In this document: positions 18,756-28,217 of the stretch, piece by piece
Numbering within the stretch: the stretch's first letter is position 1
How the letters are laid out: every line of letters begins with the position of its first letter
From: Paramuribaculum sp.
GTDB lineage: Bacteria > Bacteroidota > Bacteroidia > Bacteroidales > Muribaculaceae
NCBI GenBank assembly: GCA_029060545.1
Contig: JAIDTT010000003.1
Span: forward strand, 1 to 43,538
DNA: 43,538 bases
Direction of reading: 5' to 3'
Notes under the pieces: generated by a model
What the model was told of the DNA's origin: nothing
Databases searched by the model: none
The model's input: only the letters and a program-made list of their open reading frames with translations
Position numbers and translations under genes: made by a program

Positions 18756-20620
18756 GCGATGTGATAAGACTTCTGCCCGACTCGGTAGCCAATCAGATAG
18801 CAGCCGGCGAGGTGATCCAACGCCCTGCATCCGTGATCAAGGAGCTGGTGGAGAATGCTGTGGATGCCGGTGCTACTATTATAGAAGTGATAGTGACGGA
18901 TGCAGGCCGTACGCTTATTCAGGTGGTAGACAATGGACGCGGAATGTCGGAGACTGATGCGCGTCTCGCTTTCGAGCGCCATGCCACATCCAAGATAGCC
19001 AAGGCCGACGACCTCTTCAATCTTCACACCATGGGCTTCCGCGGAGAGGCGCTTGCTTCGATCTGTGCGGTGGCACAGATCAATCTGCGCACACGTCAGT
19101 ATGATGCTGAAATAGGTACACGACTCATAATCAACGGCTCTAAAGTGGAGTCGCAGGAGCCTTTCGCCTGCTCGGCCGGTACCAATCTTATGGTGAAGAA
19201 TCTCTTCTACAATGTGCCTGCCCGACGCAAGTTCCTCAAAAAAGATTCCGTAGAGCTCAGCAATATAGTAAAGGAATTCGAGCGCATGGCACTCGTGAAT
19301 CCCGAAGTTGATCTGACGCTTACGAGCAATGATACCGTGCTTCATCGTCTTTTGCCGGGCACTTTCAAGCAGCGTATCGCCGATCTGTTTGGCCAGTCGG
19401 TGGCCAAGCACCTGCTTCCAGTATCCACAACTACCTCGATAGTCAAGATCGACGGATTTATCGCGTCACCCGAAGGAGCGCGTCACCGAAATGCTCTCCA
19501 GTACTTCACTGTCAACGGACGCCACATGAGGCATCCTTATTTTCATAAAGCCGTGACTATGTGCTACGAGCGGCTGATAGCCTCAGATGCGCAGCCCCAG
19601 TATTTCCTCAACTTCACGGTAGATCCGGCCTCGATCGATGTGAATATACATCCGACCAAAAACGAGATAAAGTTTGAGGATGAAAATGGTATCTGGCAGA
19701 TACTCAATGCTGCCGTGCGCGAGTCGCTTGGCCGATTCAATGCAGGCCCGGGTATGGACTTCGACGCTCCCGCCGGGTTTGACATACCGGTGTTCAATCC
19801 CGACGCTACGGCGGATCACAACGTCAATATCGACCCGACTTACAATCCCTTTGCTTCCTCAGCCCCTGCGCAACAGCAGCGGCAGCCGGTGCGCGAGAAG
19901 CAACCCTCCATCACCCGCGACTGGGAGCGGCTCTATGAAGGATTTATGGGCGAGACACCAGCCGTTCCTCCTGTGATGGAGATGCCTTCCGACGGTCCGA
20001 GCCCTGTGATCGAAGGTTTGGCCGGTAGCGCGTCGGATACCGATGGCGTGTATGAACCGAGCAGCATCATACAGGTGCGCAACAAGTATATAATGGCGCC
20101 GGCCGTGTCGGGTCTGATGGTCATAGATCAGCATCGCGCCCATGTGAAGATTCTATACGAAAAGTTTTTGCGAATGGGCGCCGGAGGTTCGATGCAGTCG
20201 CAGACACTCTTGTTTCCCGAAGTGCTTTCGCTAAGCGCAGCCCGTGAGGCTCTTCTGGTAGAGCTGCAGCCGGCTCTGCGGGCTATGGGCTTCGACTTCT
20301 CACCGCTCGGCAACCGCAGCTGGAGCATTACGGCCATGCCGGATGTAGTGGCCGAGTCCAATCCTACCGAAGTGATGAGCCGCATCCTTGCCGATTCGGA
20401 AGCCGGAGTGATAAAAGATACCGACGAATCTCTACGTAGCGGACTCGCATTATCGATGGCGCGGAGCGTAGCTATAAAGTCCGGGGTGAAGTTGTCGGTA
20501 AAGGAGATGGAACATCTTATATCAGAGCTTCTTCGCCTCCCGACACCTAACTATACGCCCGATGGCCTGGCTGTGATACGTGTGCTGTCGGATACTGAAA
20601 TCGACAATTTTTTCAAATAA
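18752..20620 (+). CDS. mutL: DNA mismatch repair protein MutL
   Basis: A 622-residue GHKL ATPase. The N-terminal motifs are clear: NQIAAGEVIQRPASVIKELV and ENAVDAGA (residues 14-41), DNGRGM, and TMGFRGEALASI. A variable linker (about 345-430) leads to the C-terminal dimerisation domain. Its IDQHRAHVKILYE departs from the canonical endonuclease motif DQHA(X)2E(X)4E at two positions, so nicking activity is uncertain. It couples MutS mismatch recognition to downstream repair. The start overlaps the OstA-like gene by four bases (ATGA). Confidence 0.95.
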   Translation: MSDVIRLLPDSVANQIAAGEVIQRPASVIKELVENAVDAGATIIEVIVTDAGRTLIQVVDNGRGMSETDARLAFERHATSKIAKADDLFNLHTMGFRGEALASICAVAQINLRTRQYDAEIGTRLIINGSKVESQEPFACSAGTNLMVKNLFYNVPARRKFLKKDSVELSNIVKEFERMALVNPEVDLTLTSNDTVLHRLLPGTFKQRIADLFGQSVAKHLLPVSTTTSIVKIDGFIASPEGARHRNALQYFTVNGRHMRHPYFHKAVTMCYERLIASDAQPQYFLNFTVDPASIDVNIHPTKNEIKFEDENGIWQILNAAVRESLGRFNAGPGMDFDAPAGFDIPVFNPDATADHNVNIDPTYNPFASSAPAQQQRQPVREKQPSITRDWERLYEGFMGETPAVPPVMEMPSDGPSPVIEGLAGSASDTDGVYEPSSIIQVRNKYIMAPAVSGLMVIDQHRAHVKILYEKFLRMGAGGSMQSQTLLFPEVLSLSAAREALLVELQPALRAMGFDFSPLGNRSWSITAMPDVVAESNPTEVMSRILADSEAGVIKDTDESLRSGLALSMARSVAIKSGVKLSVKEMEHLISELLRLPTPNYTPDGLAVIRVLSDTEIDNFFK

Positions 20621-20625
20621 GAGGC

Positions 20626-20656
20626 TTTGTCAGCTCGACAAAACTGAGTATCTTTG
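20626..20656 (+). promoter_or_regulatory. Complete Bacteroidetes promoter with overlapping inverted repeat
   Basis: The TTTG at 20626-20629 and TATCTTTG at 20649-20656 are separated by 19 bp, the expected spacing. The -33 box sits inside TTTGTC-N5-GACAAA (20626-20642), a possible operator or a weak mutL 3' hairpin. The promoter reads into the HU/SPOR gene, whose ATG follows 5 bp after the -7 box. Confidence 0.65.
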
Positions 20657-20661
20657 CATCG

Positions 20662-21642
20662 ATGATAGCCCTCAATGAGCATATAAAATACTTGCTTCGA
20701 CACCACGACTGCGTGGTGTTGCCTTCGTTTGGCGCATTCATAGTGCGCTACGAAGCCGCTACCGTTAAGGCTTCAGGCACTCAGTTTCTGCCGCCTAACC
20801 GCAGTCTGGGCTTCAATGCCGCGATAGTCGACGATGATGGTCTGCTTGCCTGGTCGGTGTGCCGTCGCGAAGGTATACCGTATCGCGAGGCGTCGGCCGA
20901 GGTTGCTGCCGCAGTCGACAGTATGTCGAGCCTTCTCGATATCTGCGGTCAAGTAGATATCGATCGGGTAGGGCGATTGATCCGCCACTCCGATTCGACG
21001 CTTGAATTTCTCCCCGACGAGCTCCATCCCATAGTGAATGCCGCTTTCAATCCGCTTCCCGTGCTCAATGTGTCACCAATAGTAGAGGTGGCCGATGATG
21101 AGCCTGCTATTCTGGAGGTTGACTTCTCGGAGCGCCGTTCGCTCGGAAGCCGATTGTGGCGCGCCACCCGCTATGCCGCTTCGGTGGCTGTGCTTGTGGG
21201 TCTCGGTATCGCATTTTCCACACCTATCACATTAGAGCGGATGCCCGCTCAGGCGTCGCTCGCATTGCCCACGGTGACTAAGCCGAAACCGGCTACCGTA
21301 GAAACCCCGGCGGTGACGGCGGATATGTCGGAAAAGTCCGAACTGTCGGAATCCTCTGTGGAGAAAGAGCCTGCAGTAGTGATGGTAAAGGATCTGGACT
21401 CAGCCAATCCCGAGGAGAATTACGACTGCTTCGTAGTGATAGCCTCTTTTGCCTCTCAGGCCGATGCCGACCGATATATCCGAGAGGCTAAGAGTGCAGA
21501 TTCTATGCGCGTGATTAAAGCTGATGGCCGCTACCGCGTGTATATAGCCGTCGGCACCGACTATGATGCTACTTTTGACTTTAAGTCGACGGATGCCGCC
21601 TTAGTGGCTGAGCATCCTACAGCGTGGGTATATCGTAAGTAA
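20662..21642 (+). CDS. HU-CCDC81-like and SPOR domain membrane protein
   Basis: A 326-residue protein with three parts. An N-terminal HU-like domain of the Bacteroidetes CCDC81 type has [20 protein letters not shown] near residues 8-27. A single transmembrane helix lies at about 171-189, and a C-terminal SPOR domain at about 254-324 ([18 protein letters not shown] to RYRVYIAVG). SPOR domains bind denuded peptidoglycan at division sites, so the protein may link the cytoplasm to septal wall. The linker (about 222-237) has a 9-nt Ser-Glu repeat. Its 3' end overlaps the convergent GH95 gene by 26 bp. Confidence 0.85.
   Translation: MIALNEHIKYLLRHHDCVVLPSFGAFIVRYEAATVKASGTQFLPPNRSLGFNAAIVDDDGLLAWSVCRREGIPYREASAEVAAAVDSMSSLLDICGQVDIDRVGRLIRHSDSTLEFLPDELHPIVNAAFNPLPVLNVSPIVEVADDEPAILEVDFSERRSLGSRLWRATRYAASVAVLVGLGIAFSTPITLERMPAQASLALPTVTKPKPATVETPAVTADMSEKSELSESSVEKEPAVVMVKDLDSANPEENYDCFVVIASFASQADADRYIREAKSADSMRVIKADGRYRVYIAVGTDYDATFDFKSTDAALVAEHPTAWVYRK
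21328..21354 (+). repeat. Three 9-nt tandem units inside the SPOR gene linker
   Basis: TCGGAAAAG, TCCGAACTG and TCGGAATCC follow one another in frame and encode a Ser-Glu-X repeat. They resemble the intergenic GTCCGAnnn array at 43054-43089. Confidence 0.6.
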
Positions 21643-23932
21643 TCCCTTCGTACAGCACTTTTACCGGTTCGCCTTTCTCCGATCGTATTTTCAGATCGGA
21701 TAGTTTGCCGTTGTTCCAATAGATGTCTACTTCGTAGCCGCCGCGGGCTTTCAATCCTTTCACATAGCCGTCGGGCCACGCCGAGGGTAGCGCCGGCAGA
21801 ATGTGCAGCACTCCGTTGTGGCTCTGCAGCAACATCTCGGCGATACCTGCCGTGCCACCGAAATTGCCGTCGATCTGGAATGGCGGGTGCATATCCCAGA
21901 GATTGTTGGCCGTGCCCTTGCTCAGAAGATTGCGGAAGAGCGTGTAGCTGTGGTCGCCGTCGAGAAGGCGCGCCCAGTGATTGAGCTTCCATCCCATACT
22001 CCAGCCGGTAGCTTCATCGCCGCGATGGCGCAGGGTGGTGGCGCAGGCATCGACGAGCGCCTTGTCGGTGAGAGCGTTGATAGAGCTTCCCGGATGCAGT
22101 CCGAAGAGGTGATTGGTGTGGCGGTGGAGATCGGAAGGATCGTCGATGTCGTCGCACCACTCCTGAAGCTGACCGTATCGGCCGATATGGTACGGCTCGA
22201 TTTTGGCAGCCGCTTCCTTCCATTTGGCGGCGCGGTCGCTGTCGATACCAAGCTCACCGGCTGCACGGGCAGCAGCTGAGAGAATCTCACGGCTCACGGC
22301 GTTGGCGTATGTAGTGCCGCGGTCGATAGTGCCGTGCTCGGGTGAATATGAGGGATTGGCGCAGAGATAATCGCCTACGCTGTCGAGCAGAGCCAAAGCG
22401 AAGTCGGCGCTTTCGCTGATGATGGGGTAACCTTTGTCGGCGAGCCACTCCTTATCAAGAGTGAAGAGGTAATATTCCCACAGTTGTGTGGCAAGCCACG
22501 GGCCGGCCGACGGGTTGTAGTTCCAGCTCATATCGGCGGCGTCGAGTGGAGCGGTGAAGCCGAAGATGTTGCCGGAGATGGCTGCCGTCCATCCGGGAGC
22601 ATTGTAGTAGGCATGAGCAGTACGCCGGCCGGGGGCCACAAGGCTCTCCACATAGTCGGCAAACGGCTCGAAGCACTCTTCGAGATTGCAGGGGAGTGCG
22701 GGCCAGTAGTTCATCTGCACATTGATATTGTTATGATAATCTACGCGCCAGGGGCCGTCGATATTGTTGTGCCACAGCCCTTGAAGATTGGCTGCCGGAG
22801 CACCGGGACGCGACGAGGCGATGAGCAGATATCGGCCGAAATTGTAGTAAAGTTCTTCAAGCGACGGATCTGAAGCTCCGGCGCGGTAGCGGGCAAGTCG
22901 CTCGGGTGTCGACAGTTGCTCTGTCGACGTGGTATCGCTGCCGAGCCAGATGCTATTGCGGTTGTAGAGAGCGGTGTAGTCGGCTATGTGTCGCTCAAGG
23001 AGCGCTTCATAGCCCAATGATGCGGTGTGAGAGAGTGCCGAACTGACATCGGCGCGTGGATCACTGCCGTCGTAGTAGGCGTTCGGGTCGTGTAGATCCG
23101 GGTTGGGATTCATCCGGTAGTTGGTGGCGGCAGCTATCGTTATGGTCACGTCGCGGCTGTCTTGGCTCTCGATACGGTTTTCGCCCATAGCCCACTGCAT
23201 CCCGTTGGATGGGAGTGCACCGTAAAAAATGCGCGGAAGAGTTGCCGTGGAATCGCACGCGTGGGGGAGCAAGGTATTGACTCTGATGTGCTGCGGTAGA
23301 TTTGACTGATAGCGCATCACCAATACGCTGTCGGGGTAGGATACGAAATATGTGCGGTGGTATTGTCCTTCTCCGCAGTTAAAGCTCACGTGGAGCGTGG
23401 CGTCGTTTAGGTCGAGCCATTGGCGGTAGTCAGTGATATTGCCGGTATCTATGTCGGTGACAACGGTAAGTTCCGACAGCATAGTATAGGTGCCGAAGAG
23501 ATTGCGGTCGTAGGCCACGGTGCCGGAGAAGGCAGTGCGCACTATCGAATCGGCCTCTTCCTTGTGACCGTCACGCAGCAGTTGACGTACATGGTTGAGC
23601 GTTTCCGGAGCTACCGTGCGGTTCATTGCCCAGTATGCTTCTGGATCTACGCCCGGGCCTCCCATCCAGAGCGATTTCTCATTGATGATGATGCGCTCCA
23701 TACCCGGATATCCGGCTACGGTGGCGCCCAGAGCGCCGTTGCCTATGGGAAGCGAACGGCGCTCCCATGTGGAATCGGGATTGTCGATACTCCAGCTGAA
23801 ATCGTTGCGCAGCCAGATAGCTGAGCCGGGGTCGTTGGTGGCCGGACTTGAGAATGAAATGATATGGGATTGGCTCCAAATAGAGGGAGCGCATATTAAT
23901 GTAAAGAGGATGGGTCGGATAATATGTAGCAT
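21617..23932 (-). CDS. Glycoside hydrolase family 95 alpha-L-fucosidase
   Basis: A 771-residue secreted enzyme with a signal peptide of about 20 residues. The GH95 N-terminal domain starts near [20 protein letters not shown]. In the catalytic barrel, [15 protein letters not shown] supplies Asn402 and Asn404, YSPEHGTID supplies Glu532 and FQIDGNFGG supplies Asp688; these match the catalytic set known for 1,2-alpha-L-fucosidases of the family. Alpha-L-galactosidase activity is also found in GH95. The likely substrate is fucosylated mucin or milk-type glycan. It stands alone, with no SusC/SusD pair or regulator beside it. Confidence 0.92.
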   Translation of the reverse strand: MLHIIRPILFTLICAPSIWSQSHIISFSSPATNDPGSAIWLRNDFSWSIDNPDSTWERRSLPIGNGALGATVAGYPGMERIIINEKSLWMGGPGVDPEAYWAMNRTVAPETLNHVRQLLRDGHKEEADSIVRTAFSGTVAYDRNLFGTYTMLSELTVVTDIDTGNITDYRQWLDLNDATLHVSFNCGEGQYHRTYFVSYPDSVLVMRYQSNLPQHIRVNTLLPHACDSTATLPRIFYGALPSNGMQWAMGENRIESQDSRDVTITIAAATNYRMNPNPDLHDPNAYYDGSDPRADVSSALSHTASLGYEALLERHIADYTALYNRNSIWLGSDTTSTEQLSTPERLARYRAGASDPSLEELYYNFGRYLLIASSRPGAPAANLQGLWHNNIDGPWRVDYHNNINVQMNYWPALPCNLEECFEPFADYVESLVAPGRRTAHAYYNAPGWTAAISGNIFGFTAPLDAADMSWNYNPSAGPWLATQLWEYYLFTLDKEWLADKGYPIISESADFALALLDSVGDYLCANPSYSPEHGTIDRGTTYANAVSREILSAAARAAGELGIDSDRAAKWKEAAAKIEPYHIGRYGQLQEWCDDIDDPSDLHRHTNHLFGLHPGSSINALTDKALVDACATTLRHRGDEATGWSMGWKLNHWARLLDGDHSYTLFRNLLSKGTANNLWDMHPPFQIDGNFGGTAGIAEMLLQSHNGVLHILPALPSAWPDGYVKGLKARGGYEVDIYWNNGKLSDLKIRSEKGEPVKVLYEGITYDIPTL

Positions 23933-23939
23933 AATACCA

Positions 23940-23947
23940 CAAAGCTA
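23940..23947 (-). promoter_or_regulatory. Promoter -7 box of the GH95 gene
   Basis: The minus strand reads TAGCTTTG, a TAnnTTTG match, 7 bp before the ATG, so the leader would be very short. No -33 box stands out. Confidence 0.4.
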
Positions 23948-23969
23948 TAAAATATCGTGGATTTTATGC

Positions 23970-23977
23970 TAACTTTG
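23970..23977 (+). promoter_or_regulatory. Promoter -7 box of the nitroreductase operon
   Basis: TAACTTTG matches TAnnTTTG, 19 bp before the ATG at 23997 and divergent from the GH95 promoter. Confidence 0.5.
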
Positions 23978-23996
23978 TGAAAAATATTTACCGACT

Positions 23997-24530
23997 ATGA
24001 CCAATTTTCACGACCTTATAGTAGCCCGGCGCAGTATTCGGCGCTATACCTCCGATCCGATCGATCCGGCGGCTGTAAAACTGATTCTCGAAGCCGGCTT
24101 GTTGGCACCGACATCCAAGAGTGCCCGCGACTGGCAGTTTGTGGCAGTAGAGGATGCCCACACACTCGAACTCCTCGCCCAGTGCAAGCCGCTCGGAGCG
24201 CATCCTATAGCAGGATGCAAACTCGCTATTGTGGTGCTCGGTAATCCGGAACTCTCCGACGCCTGGGTGGAGGATGCCTCGATAGCGGCTTCATATATGC
24301 AGCTTCAGGCTGCCGATCTCGGTCTCGGCTCCTGCTGGATCCAGATACGCAACCGCTTTTCGGCCGATGGCAATCCCGCCGAAGAGTATGTGCAGCAGCA
24401 ACTCCTGATTCCCGACACTCTCCCGGTGCTCTGCATCCTCACGCTCGGTCATCCGGCCGAAGAGCGCAAGCCGCAGAATGTCGACAAACTCCTCTGGGAG
24501 CGTGTACACATAGGGCAATGGAAGGGTTGA
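23997..24530 (+). CDS. Nitroreductase family flavoprotein
   Basis: A 177-residue FMN-binding oxidoreductase. The phosphate-binding ARRSIRRYTSDPID (about residues 10-23), APTSKSARDWQFV (about 37-49), and the late DLGLGSCWIQIRNR and LTLGHPAEERKP are family hallmarks. The native substrate is unknown; quinones, nitro compounds and flavins are reduced by relatives. It opens a run of four overlapping genes, overlapping the next by 13 bp. Confidence 0.88.
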   Translation: MTNFHDLIVARRSIRRYTSDPIDPAAVKLILEAGLLAPTSKSARDWQFVAVEDAHTLELLAQCKPLGAHPIAGCKLAIVVLGNPELSDAWVEDASIAASYMQLQAADLGLGSCWIQIRNRFSADGNPAEEYVQQQLLIPDTLPVLCILTLGHPAEERKPQNVDKLLWERVHIGQWKG

Positions 24531-25321
24531 TTAAGCTTCCGCCGCTGCGCGCCGTAGTGATCGGTTCGGGCAATGTGGCTTCGGCGCTGGCTCCCGCACT
24601 TGAGGAGGCCGGAGCCATTGAAGTCATAGCGGTATGCAGCCCCACCCTGTCGCATGCCGAAGAACTTGCGGGAAAGTTGCATGGTGCCGTGGCTGTGAAT
24701 GATCTGTCGCTGATACCCGGCGCAGCGCAACTATATCTCGTATCTGTGACCGATGATGCTCTTGCCGATGTCGCAGCGAAGGCTCCGCGCGCTGCTGGTG
24801 CCGTATGGCTTCATACCTCCGGCGGTGTGGATGCGTCGGTGCTATCGCCACTATCGCCAAACTATGGCGTGCTGTATCTACTGCAGACCTTCTCAAAGGG
24901 TAGGCATACGGATTTTAATACCATACCCGTATTCGTGGAAGGGGCCACGGCAGAGGCTCTCAACGTGGCCGAACGGCTTGGCGAGGCTCTCAGCGAGGAT
25001 GTGCGGGTGGCCGATGGCGATACGCGTCGCAAACTTCACGCTGCCGCGGTGTTCGCCTGCAATTTCACCAACCACATGTATGCCATAGCCTCCGATATAC
25101 TTCGTCGCGAAGCGGATGCCGACCTCTCGGTGCTGAAGCCGTTGCTTGAAGAGACTCTTGCCAAAGCACTGTCGATGCCTCCGGCTGATGTGCAGACGGG
25201 TCCGGCGCGGCGTCGCGACACACGGGTGATGGAGCGCCACATGGCATTGATTCAGCCCGATGAAGCGCGCCTGTATAAAATATTGTCAGATTCCATAATG
25301 AAGCGATATGAGCAACATTAA
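24518..25321 (+). CDS. Rossmann-fold and DUF2520 domain protein (putative NADP oxidoreductase)
   Basis: A 267-residue protein with a dinucleotide-binding motif VVIGSGNVASALAPAL near residues 13-28. The second half is a DUF2520-type helical domain (KLHAAAVFACNFTNHMYAIA). The layout resembles 6-phosphogluconate dehydrogenase-like or pyrroline-5-carboxylate reductase-like enzymes, but no substrate is established. In Bacteroidales it often precedes kdsC and maf, as here. It overlaps both neighbours. Confidence 0.82.
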   Translation: MEGLIKLPPLRAVVIGSGNVASALAPALEEAGAIEVIAVCSPTLSHAEELAGKLHGAVAVNDLSLIPGAAQLYLVSVTDDALADVAAKAPRAAGAVWLHTSGGVDASVLSPLSPNYGVLYLLQTFSKGRHTDFNTIPVFVEGATAEALNVAERLGEALSEDVRVADGDTRRKLHAAAVFACNFTNHMYAIASDILRREADADLSVLKPLLEETLAKALSMPPADVQTGPARRRDTRVMERHMALIQPDEARLYKILSDSIMKRYEQH

Positions 25322-25832
25322 CTATGACTTGCGGAAGATACGCGGAGTAGCATTCGACGTCGACGGCGTGCTCTCCCCCTCGACCATCGCTCTCAGCCCC
25401 GAGGGCGAGCCGTTGCGCATGGTCAATATCAAAGACGGATACGCGATGCAGCTTGCCGTGAAGTGCGGCCTGCAGCTCGCCATAATATCAGGCGCTTCGA
25501 GCCGCGGGGTGGAAGTGCGTTATCGCGGACTCGGCGTGCAGTCAGTCAATATGGGTGCATCCGTAAAGACTGAGGTACTGCATCGGTGGATGGAGAGTTG
25601 CGGTCTTAAGCCCGAAGAGGTAGCCTTTGTTGGCGACGACGTGCCCGATCTGCCTGCAATGGCTGAAGTGGGACTGTCGGTTACGCCTCACGACGGCTGT
25701 CCGGATGCGCGGGCTGCCGCTATGTATATCTCGCCTGCCGCCGGCGGCTATGGAGTGGCCCGCGACTTGCTTGAGCAGATACTCCGCGCGCAGGGAAAAT
25801 GGATGTCGGATCAAAAAGCATTCGGATGGTGA
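25308..25832 (+). CDS. kdsC: 3-deoxy-D-manno-octulosonate 8-phosphate phosphatase
   Basis: A 174-residue HAD-family phosphatase of the capless KdsC type. It has AFDVDGVLSPS (nucleophile Asp17 and Asp19), AIISGASSRGVEVRYRGLG and FVGDDVPDLPAM. It releases Kdo from Kdo-8-phosphate for lipid A-core synthesis. The length is that of KdsC rather than a larger sugar phosphatase. It overlaps the DUF2520 gene by 14 bp and maf by 7 bp. Confidence 0.9.
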   Translation: MSNINYDLRKIRGVAFDVDGVLSPSTIALSPEGEPLRMVNIKDGYAMQLAVKCGLQLAIISGASSRGVEVRYRGLGVQSVNMGASVKTEVLHRWMESCGLKPEEVAFVGDDVPDLPAMAEVGLSVTPHDGCPDARAAAMYISPAAGGYGVARDLLEQILRAQGKWMSDQKAFGW

Positions 25833-26428
25833 TAGACTGGCTCAAAGATTACGATATAATTCTTGCGAGCGGTTCACCACGCCGACGCGAGATTCTGGCG
25901 ATGACCGGTTTGCCGTTTCGCGTAGATACCTCCGTAGAGGTCGATGAGTCATATCCCGACACCCTTCCCGTGGAGGAAGTAGCCGGCTATCTCGCCCGTA
26001 AGAAGTGTGATGCGCACGCGCGAAATCTGCCGCCGCGCACTCTCGTCATCGCTGCCGATACGGTGGTGATAGCCGGCGGTCGCATACTTGGTAAGCCTGC
26101 TGATGAAGCGGATGCACGACGGATGCTCTCGGCATTGGCCGGACGCACTCATACGGTAGTGACCGGCGTAGCGGTAGCCACAGATACCGGCTCGGCCTCT
26201 TTCAGCACTGCTACCGAAGTGGATTTCGCTCCGCTCTCGGCCGAGGAGATCGACTATTATGTGGCGAATTACCGACCGCTCGACAAAGCCGGGTCGTATG
26301 GCATACAGGAGTGGATCGGAGCCATTGGCGTGGAGGCTATACGCGGCAGTTTCTATAATGTGATGGGGCTGCCGGTGCAGCGTCTCTACTCGATGTTGAA
26401 GCAGGGGCCGTTGCCGGAGACCGTCTGA
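25826..26428 (+). CDS. maf: Maf-like nucleoside triphosphate pyrophosphatase
   Basis: About 200 residues. ILASGSPRRREIL near the N-terminus, IAADTVV in the middle and DKAGSYGIQEW towards the end are the Maf signature. The family hydrolyses non-canonical or modified nucleotides such as m5UTP, m7GTP or dTTP. I prefer the ATG at 25826; one at 25799 is possible but overlaps kdsC further. The 3' end overlaps the convergent ATP-grasp-like gene by 43 bp. Confidence 0.92.
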   Translation: MVIDWLKDYDIILASGSPRRREILAMTGLPFRVDTSVEVDESYPDTLPVEEVAGYLARKKCDAHARNLPPRTLVIAADTVVIAGGRILGKPADEADARRMLSALAGRTHTVVTGVAVATDTGSASFSTATEVDFAPLSAEEIDYYVANYRPLDKAGSYGIQEWIGAIGVEAIRGSFYNVMGLPVQRLYSMLKQGPLPETV

Positions 26429-27417
26429 CCGTTTGGCCTGAGACTGAAACGCAACTCTCCGCGAAGTCCGTGGCGTGCCAGCAGCATTGCCGCTATTCCC
26501 ATAGTCCAACGCAGATTGACTTCTATGCAGGGCATTACTGCCGGCTCTCTGCCATCCGCAGGATCGTATACCATCATATCTACCCCGCAAGGCCCGCGGT
26601 AGCCGGCATCGGCTATCGGCCGGAGTGCATCAGCCATACTGCGTCGGAGTATTGTAAGGTCGGCCGGTATCATACTCTCGAGTTCGGATTGCGGTGCTAC
26701 GATATTGCCGGTGTAGCGTCCGCGGCTGTCGGCTGCAAACACTGATACACCGGCGTAATTTACCTCCTCGCCTATCTCGAAGAGCATAGCGAAGTCGAGG
26801 CGGCGATGGTAGAATGGCTCCACGATGATGCTGCCCTGCCTGCGTATCACTCCCTCGATGTAGCCTCGCAAAGTGGCGTCGGGAATCTCGTGGGCAAGCA
26901 TCACGCCGCGTCCGCTGCCCGACCAGGGCAATTTCATCACGGCTTTATCCCACCGGCGGTATCGCTCCATCGCTTCATTGACCGATCGGGCCTCTATCGG
27001 CATAAGTTCCGCCGGCAGGCCAAGTCGATGCAGCACGCCTATCGACGTGCGGCGATGGCTCAGTTGCCTCATCTCTTCAAGCCAACGAGGGGAGGGCAGT
27101 AGCTCCGTTCTGACGCCTGCGCGGGCAAACAGCCCAGCGGCGTGGCGGCTCCACCCCCACGGGTGTAGCTCACCGGTGGTATCAGCCTGTACTTTCAGGG
27201 ATGCCACATTCGGAAGCCCGAACTTGGCCGAGATGTGTCGCGCCATAGCCAGTGATGACTCGTCGGGTACGAGCACGATGTCGCTCTCGCTAGCCCACCA
27301 TAGAGGCAGGCACGCGCCGGCCCGCTCCACGGCAAGGGCGGATGCCGGTGGCGTGAAATGGCCTGTCGGCGCGGCAAGCGCAAGATCGTTGTAGGGGTTG
27401 AAATAGAATATTCGCAT
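26386..27417 (-). CDS. Uncharacterised ATP-grasp-like protein
   Basis: A 343-residue protein opening MRIFYFNPYNDLALA. The central part has AVMKLPWSGSGRGVML, like an ATP-grasp phosphate-binding loop. SIIVEPFYHRRLDFAMLFEI then matches the second half of the nucleotide pocket, and GVDMMVY followed by CIEVNLRWTMGIA matches the metal-binding end. ATP-grasp enzymes join a carboxylate to an amine or thiol; no substrate can be named. I chose the ATG at 27417 over a TTG at 27429. It stands alone on this strand, convergent and overlapping with maf. Confidence 0.7.
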   Translation of the reverse strand: MRIFYFNPYNDLALAAPTGHFTPPASALAVERAGACLPLWWASESDIVLVPDESSLAMARHISAKFGLPNVASLKVQADTTGELHPWGWSRHAAGLFARAGVRTELLPSPRWLEEMRQLSHRRTSIGVLHRLGLPAELMPIEARSVNEAMERYRRWDKAVMKLPWSGSGRGVMLAHEIPDATLRGYIEGVIRRQGSIIVEPFYHRRLDFAMLFEIGEEVNYAGVSVFAADSRGRYTGNIVAPQSELESMIPADLTILRRSMADALRPIADAGYRGPCGVDMMVYDPADGREPAVMPCIEVNLRWTMGIAAMLLARHGLRGELRFSLRPNGQTVSGNGPCFNIE

Positions 27418-27482
27418 AGCGGGGTACAAAGAAAAACAAAAAAACGCAATAATACCACACCGGCTACGTTAAGTAATTACCG

Positions 27483-28217
27483 ATGAAACGCTATTTACGC
27501 ATATCAATACTGCTTACCGTCCTGGGTGCCTGTCTTATGACTGCCTTTTCTGCCTCGGCTCAGAAACTCAATGATAAGTTGATGAACCGACCCTATGCCG
27601 ATCTGCGCAGGTGGCACCTCGGCTTCTCCGTGGGTGTACACACTCAGGATTTATCCTTCGCTCACAATGGATTCGAGACTCCCAACGGTCAGACCTGGTT
27701 TGCCGAGCAGCCATCATTCTCGCCCGGTTTCTGTGTCAATGGCCTTGTTGATCTGCGACTTAACGATTATTTCAGCCTGCGCATCTCTCCCGGTATGTAT
27801 TTCGGCAACCGTGAGATCAAGTTCCACGATCCGGTACTTGATCAGACGGAGACTCAGAATCTTAAGTCGGCATTCGTGGTGCTCCCCGTCGACGTGAAGT
27901 ATGCCGCGCAGCGGTTTCGCAACGTGCGCCCCTATATGGTGGCCGGTGTGATGCCCGCCTTCGACGTCAACAAGAAGAAGAGTGGCGAGCTGCTTCGGCT
28001 CAAGACTACCGATGCCTATCTATCCATCGGCTTCGGCTGCGACTTTTACCTTCCTTACTTCAAACTCAATCCGGAGATCAAATTCTGCTTCGGCCTCACC
28101 GATGTGATAGAACACAATCGCCCTGACCTCACGGATGATCCCGACAGTATGCAGTTCACACAGTCGCTTCGCAGAGCCACATCAAAAATGTTTGTATTAA
28201 CCTTCTACTTCGAATGA
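27483..28217 (+). CDS. porT: PorT-family outer membrane protein of the type IX secretion system
   Basis: A 244-residue protein with a signal peptide cleaved near SASAQ (about residue 26), followed by a beta-barrel-like sequence rich in alternating aromatics and glycine: HLGFSVGVHTQDLSF, LRISPGMYFGNREI and MVAGVMPAFDVNKK, with a terminal strand ending in Phe-Glu. It fits PorT/SprT, an outer-membrane component needed for T9SS export. It begins the T9SS operon and overlaps porP by four bases (ATGA). A generic barrel is the alternative. Confidence 0.8.
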   Translation: MKRYLRISILLTVLGACLMTAFSASAQKLNDKLMNRPYADLRRWHLGFSVGVHTQDLSFAHNGFETPNGQTWFAEQPSFSPGFCVNGLVDLRLNDYFSLRISPGMYFGNREIKFHDPVLDQTETQNLKSAFVVLPVDVKYAAQRFRNVRPYMVAGVMPAFDVNKKKSGELLRLKTTDAYLSIGFGCDFYLPYFKLNPEIKFCFGLTDVIEHNRPDLTDDPDSMQFTQSLRRATSKMFVLTFYFE

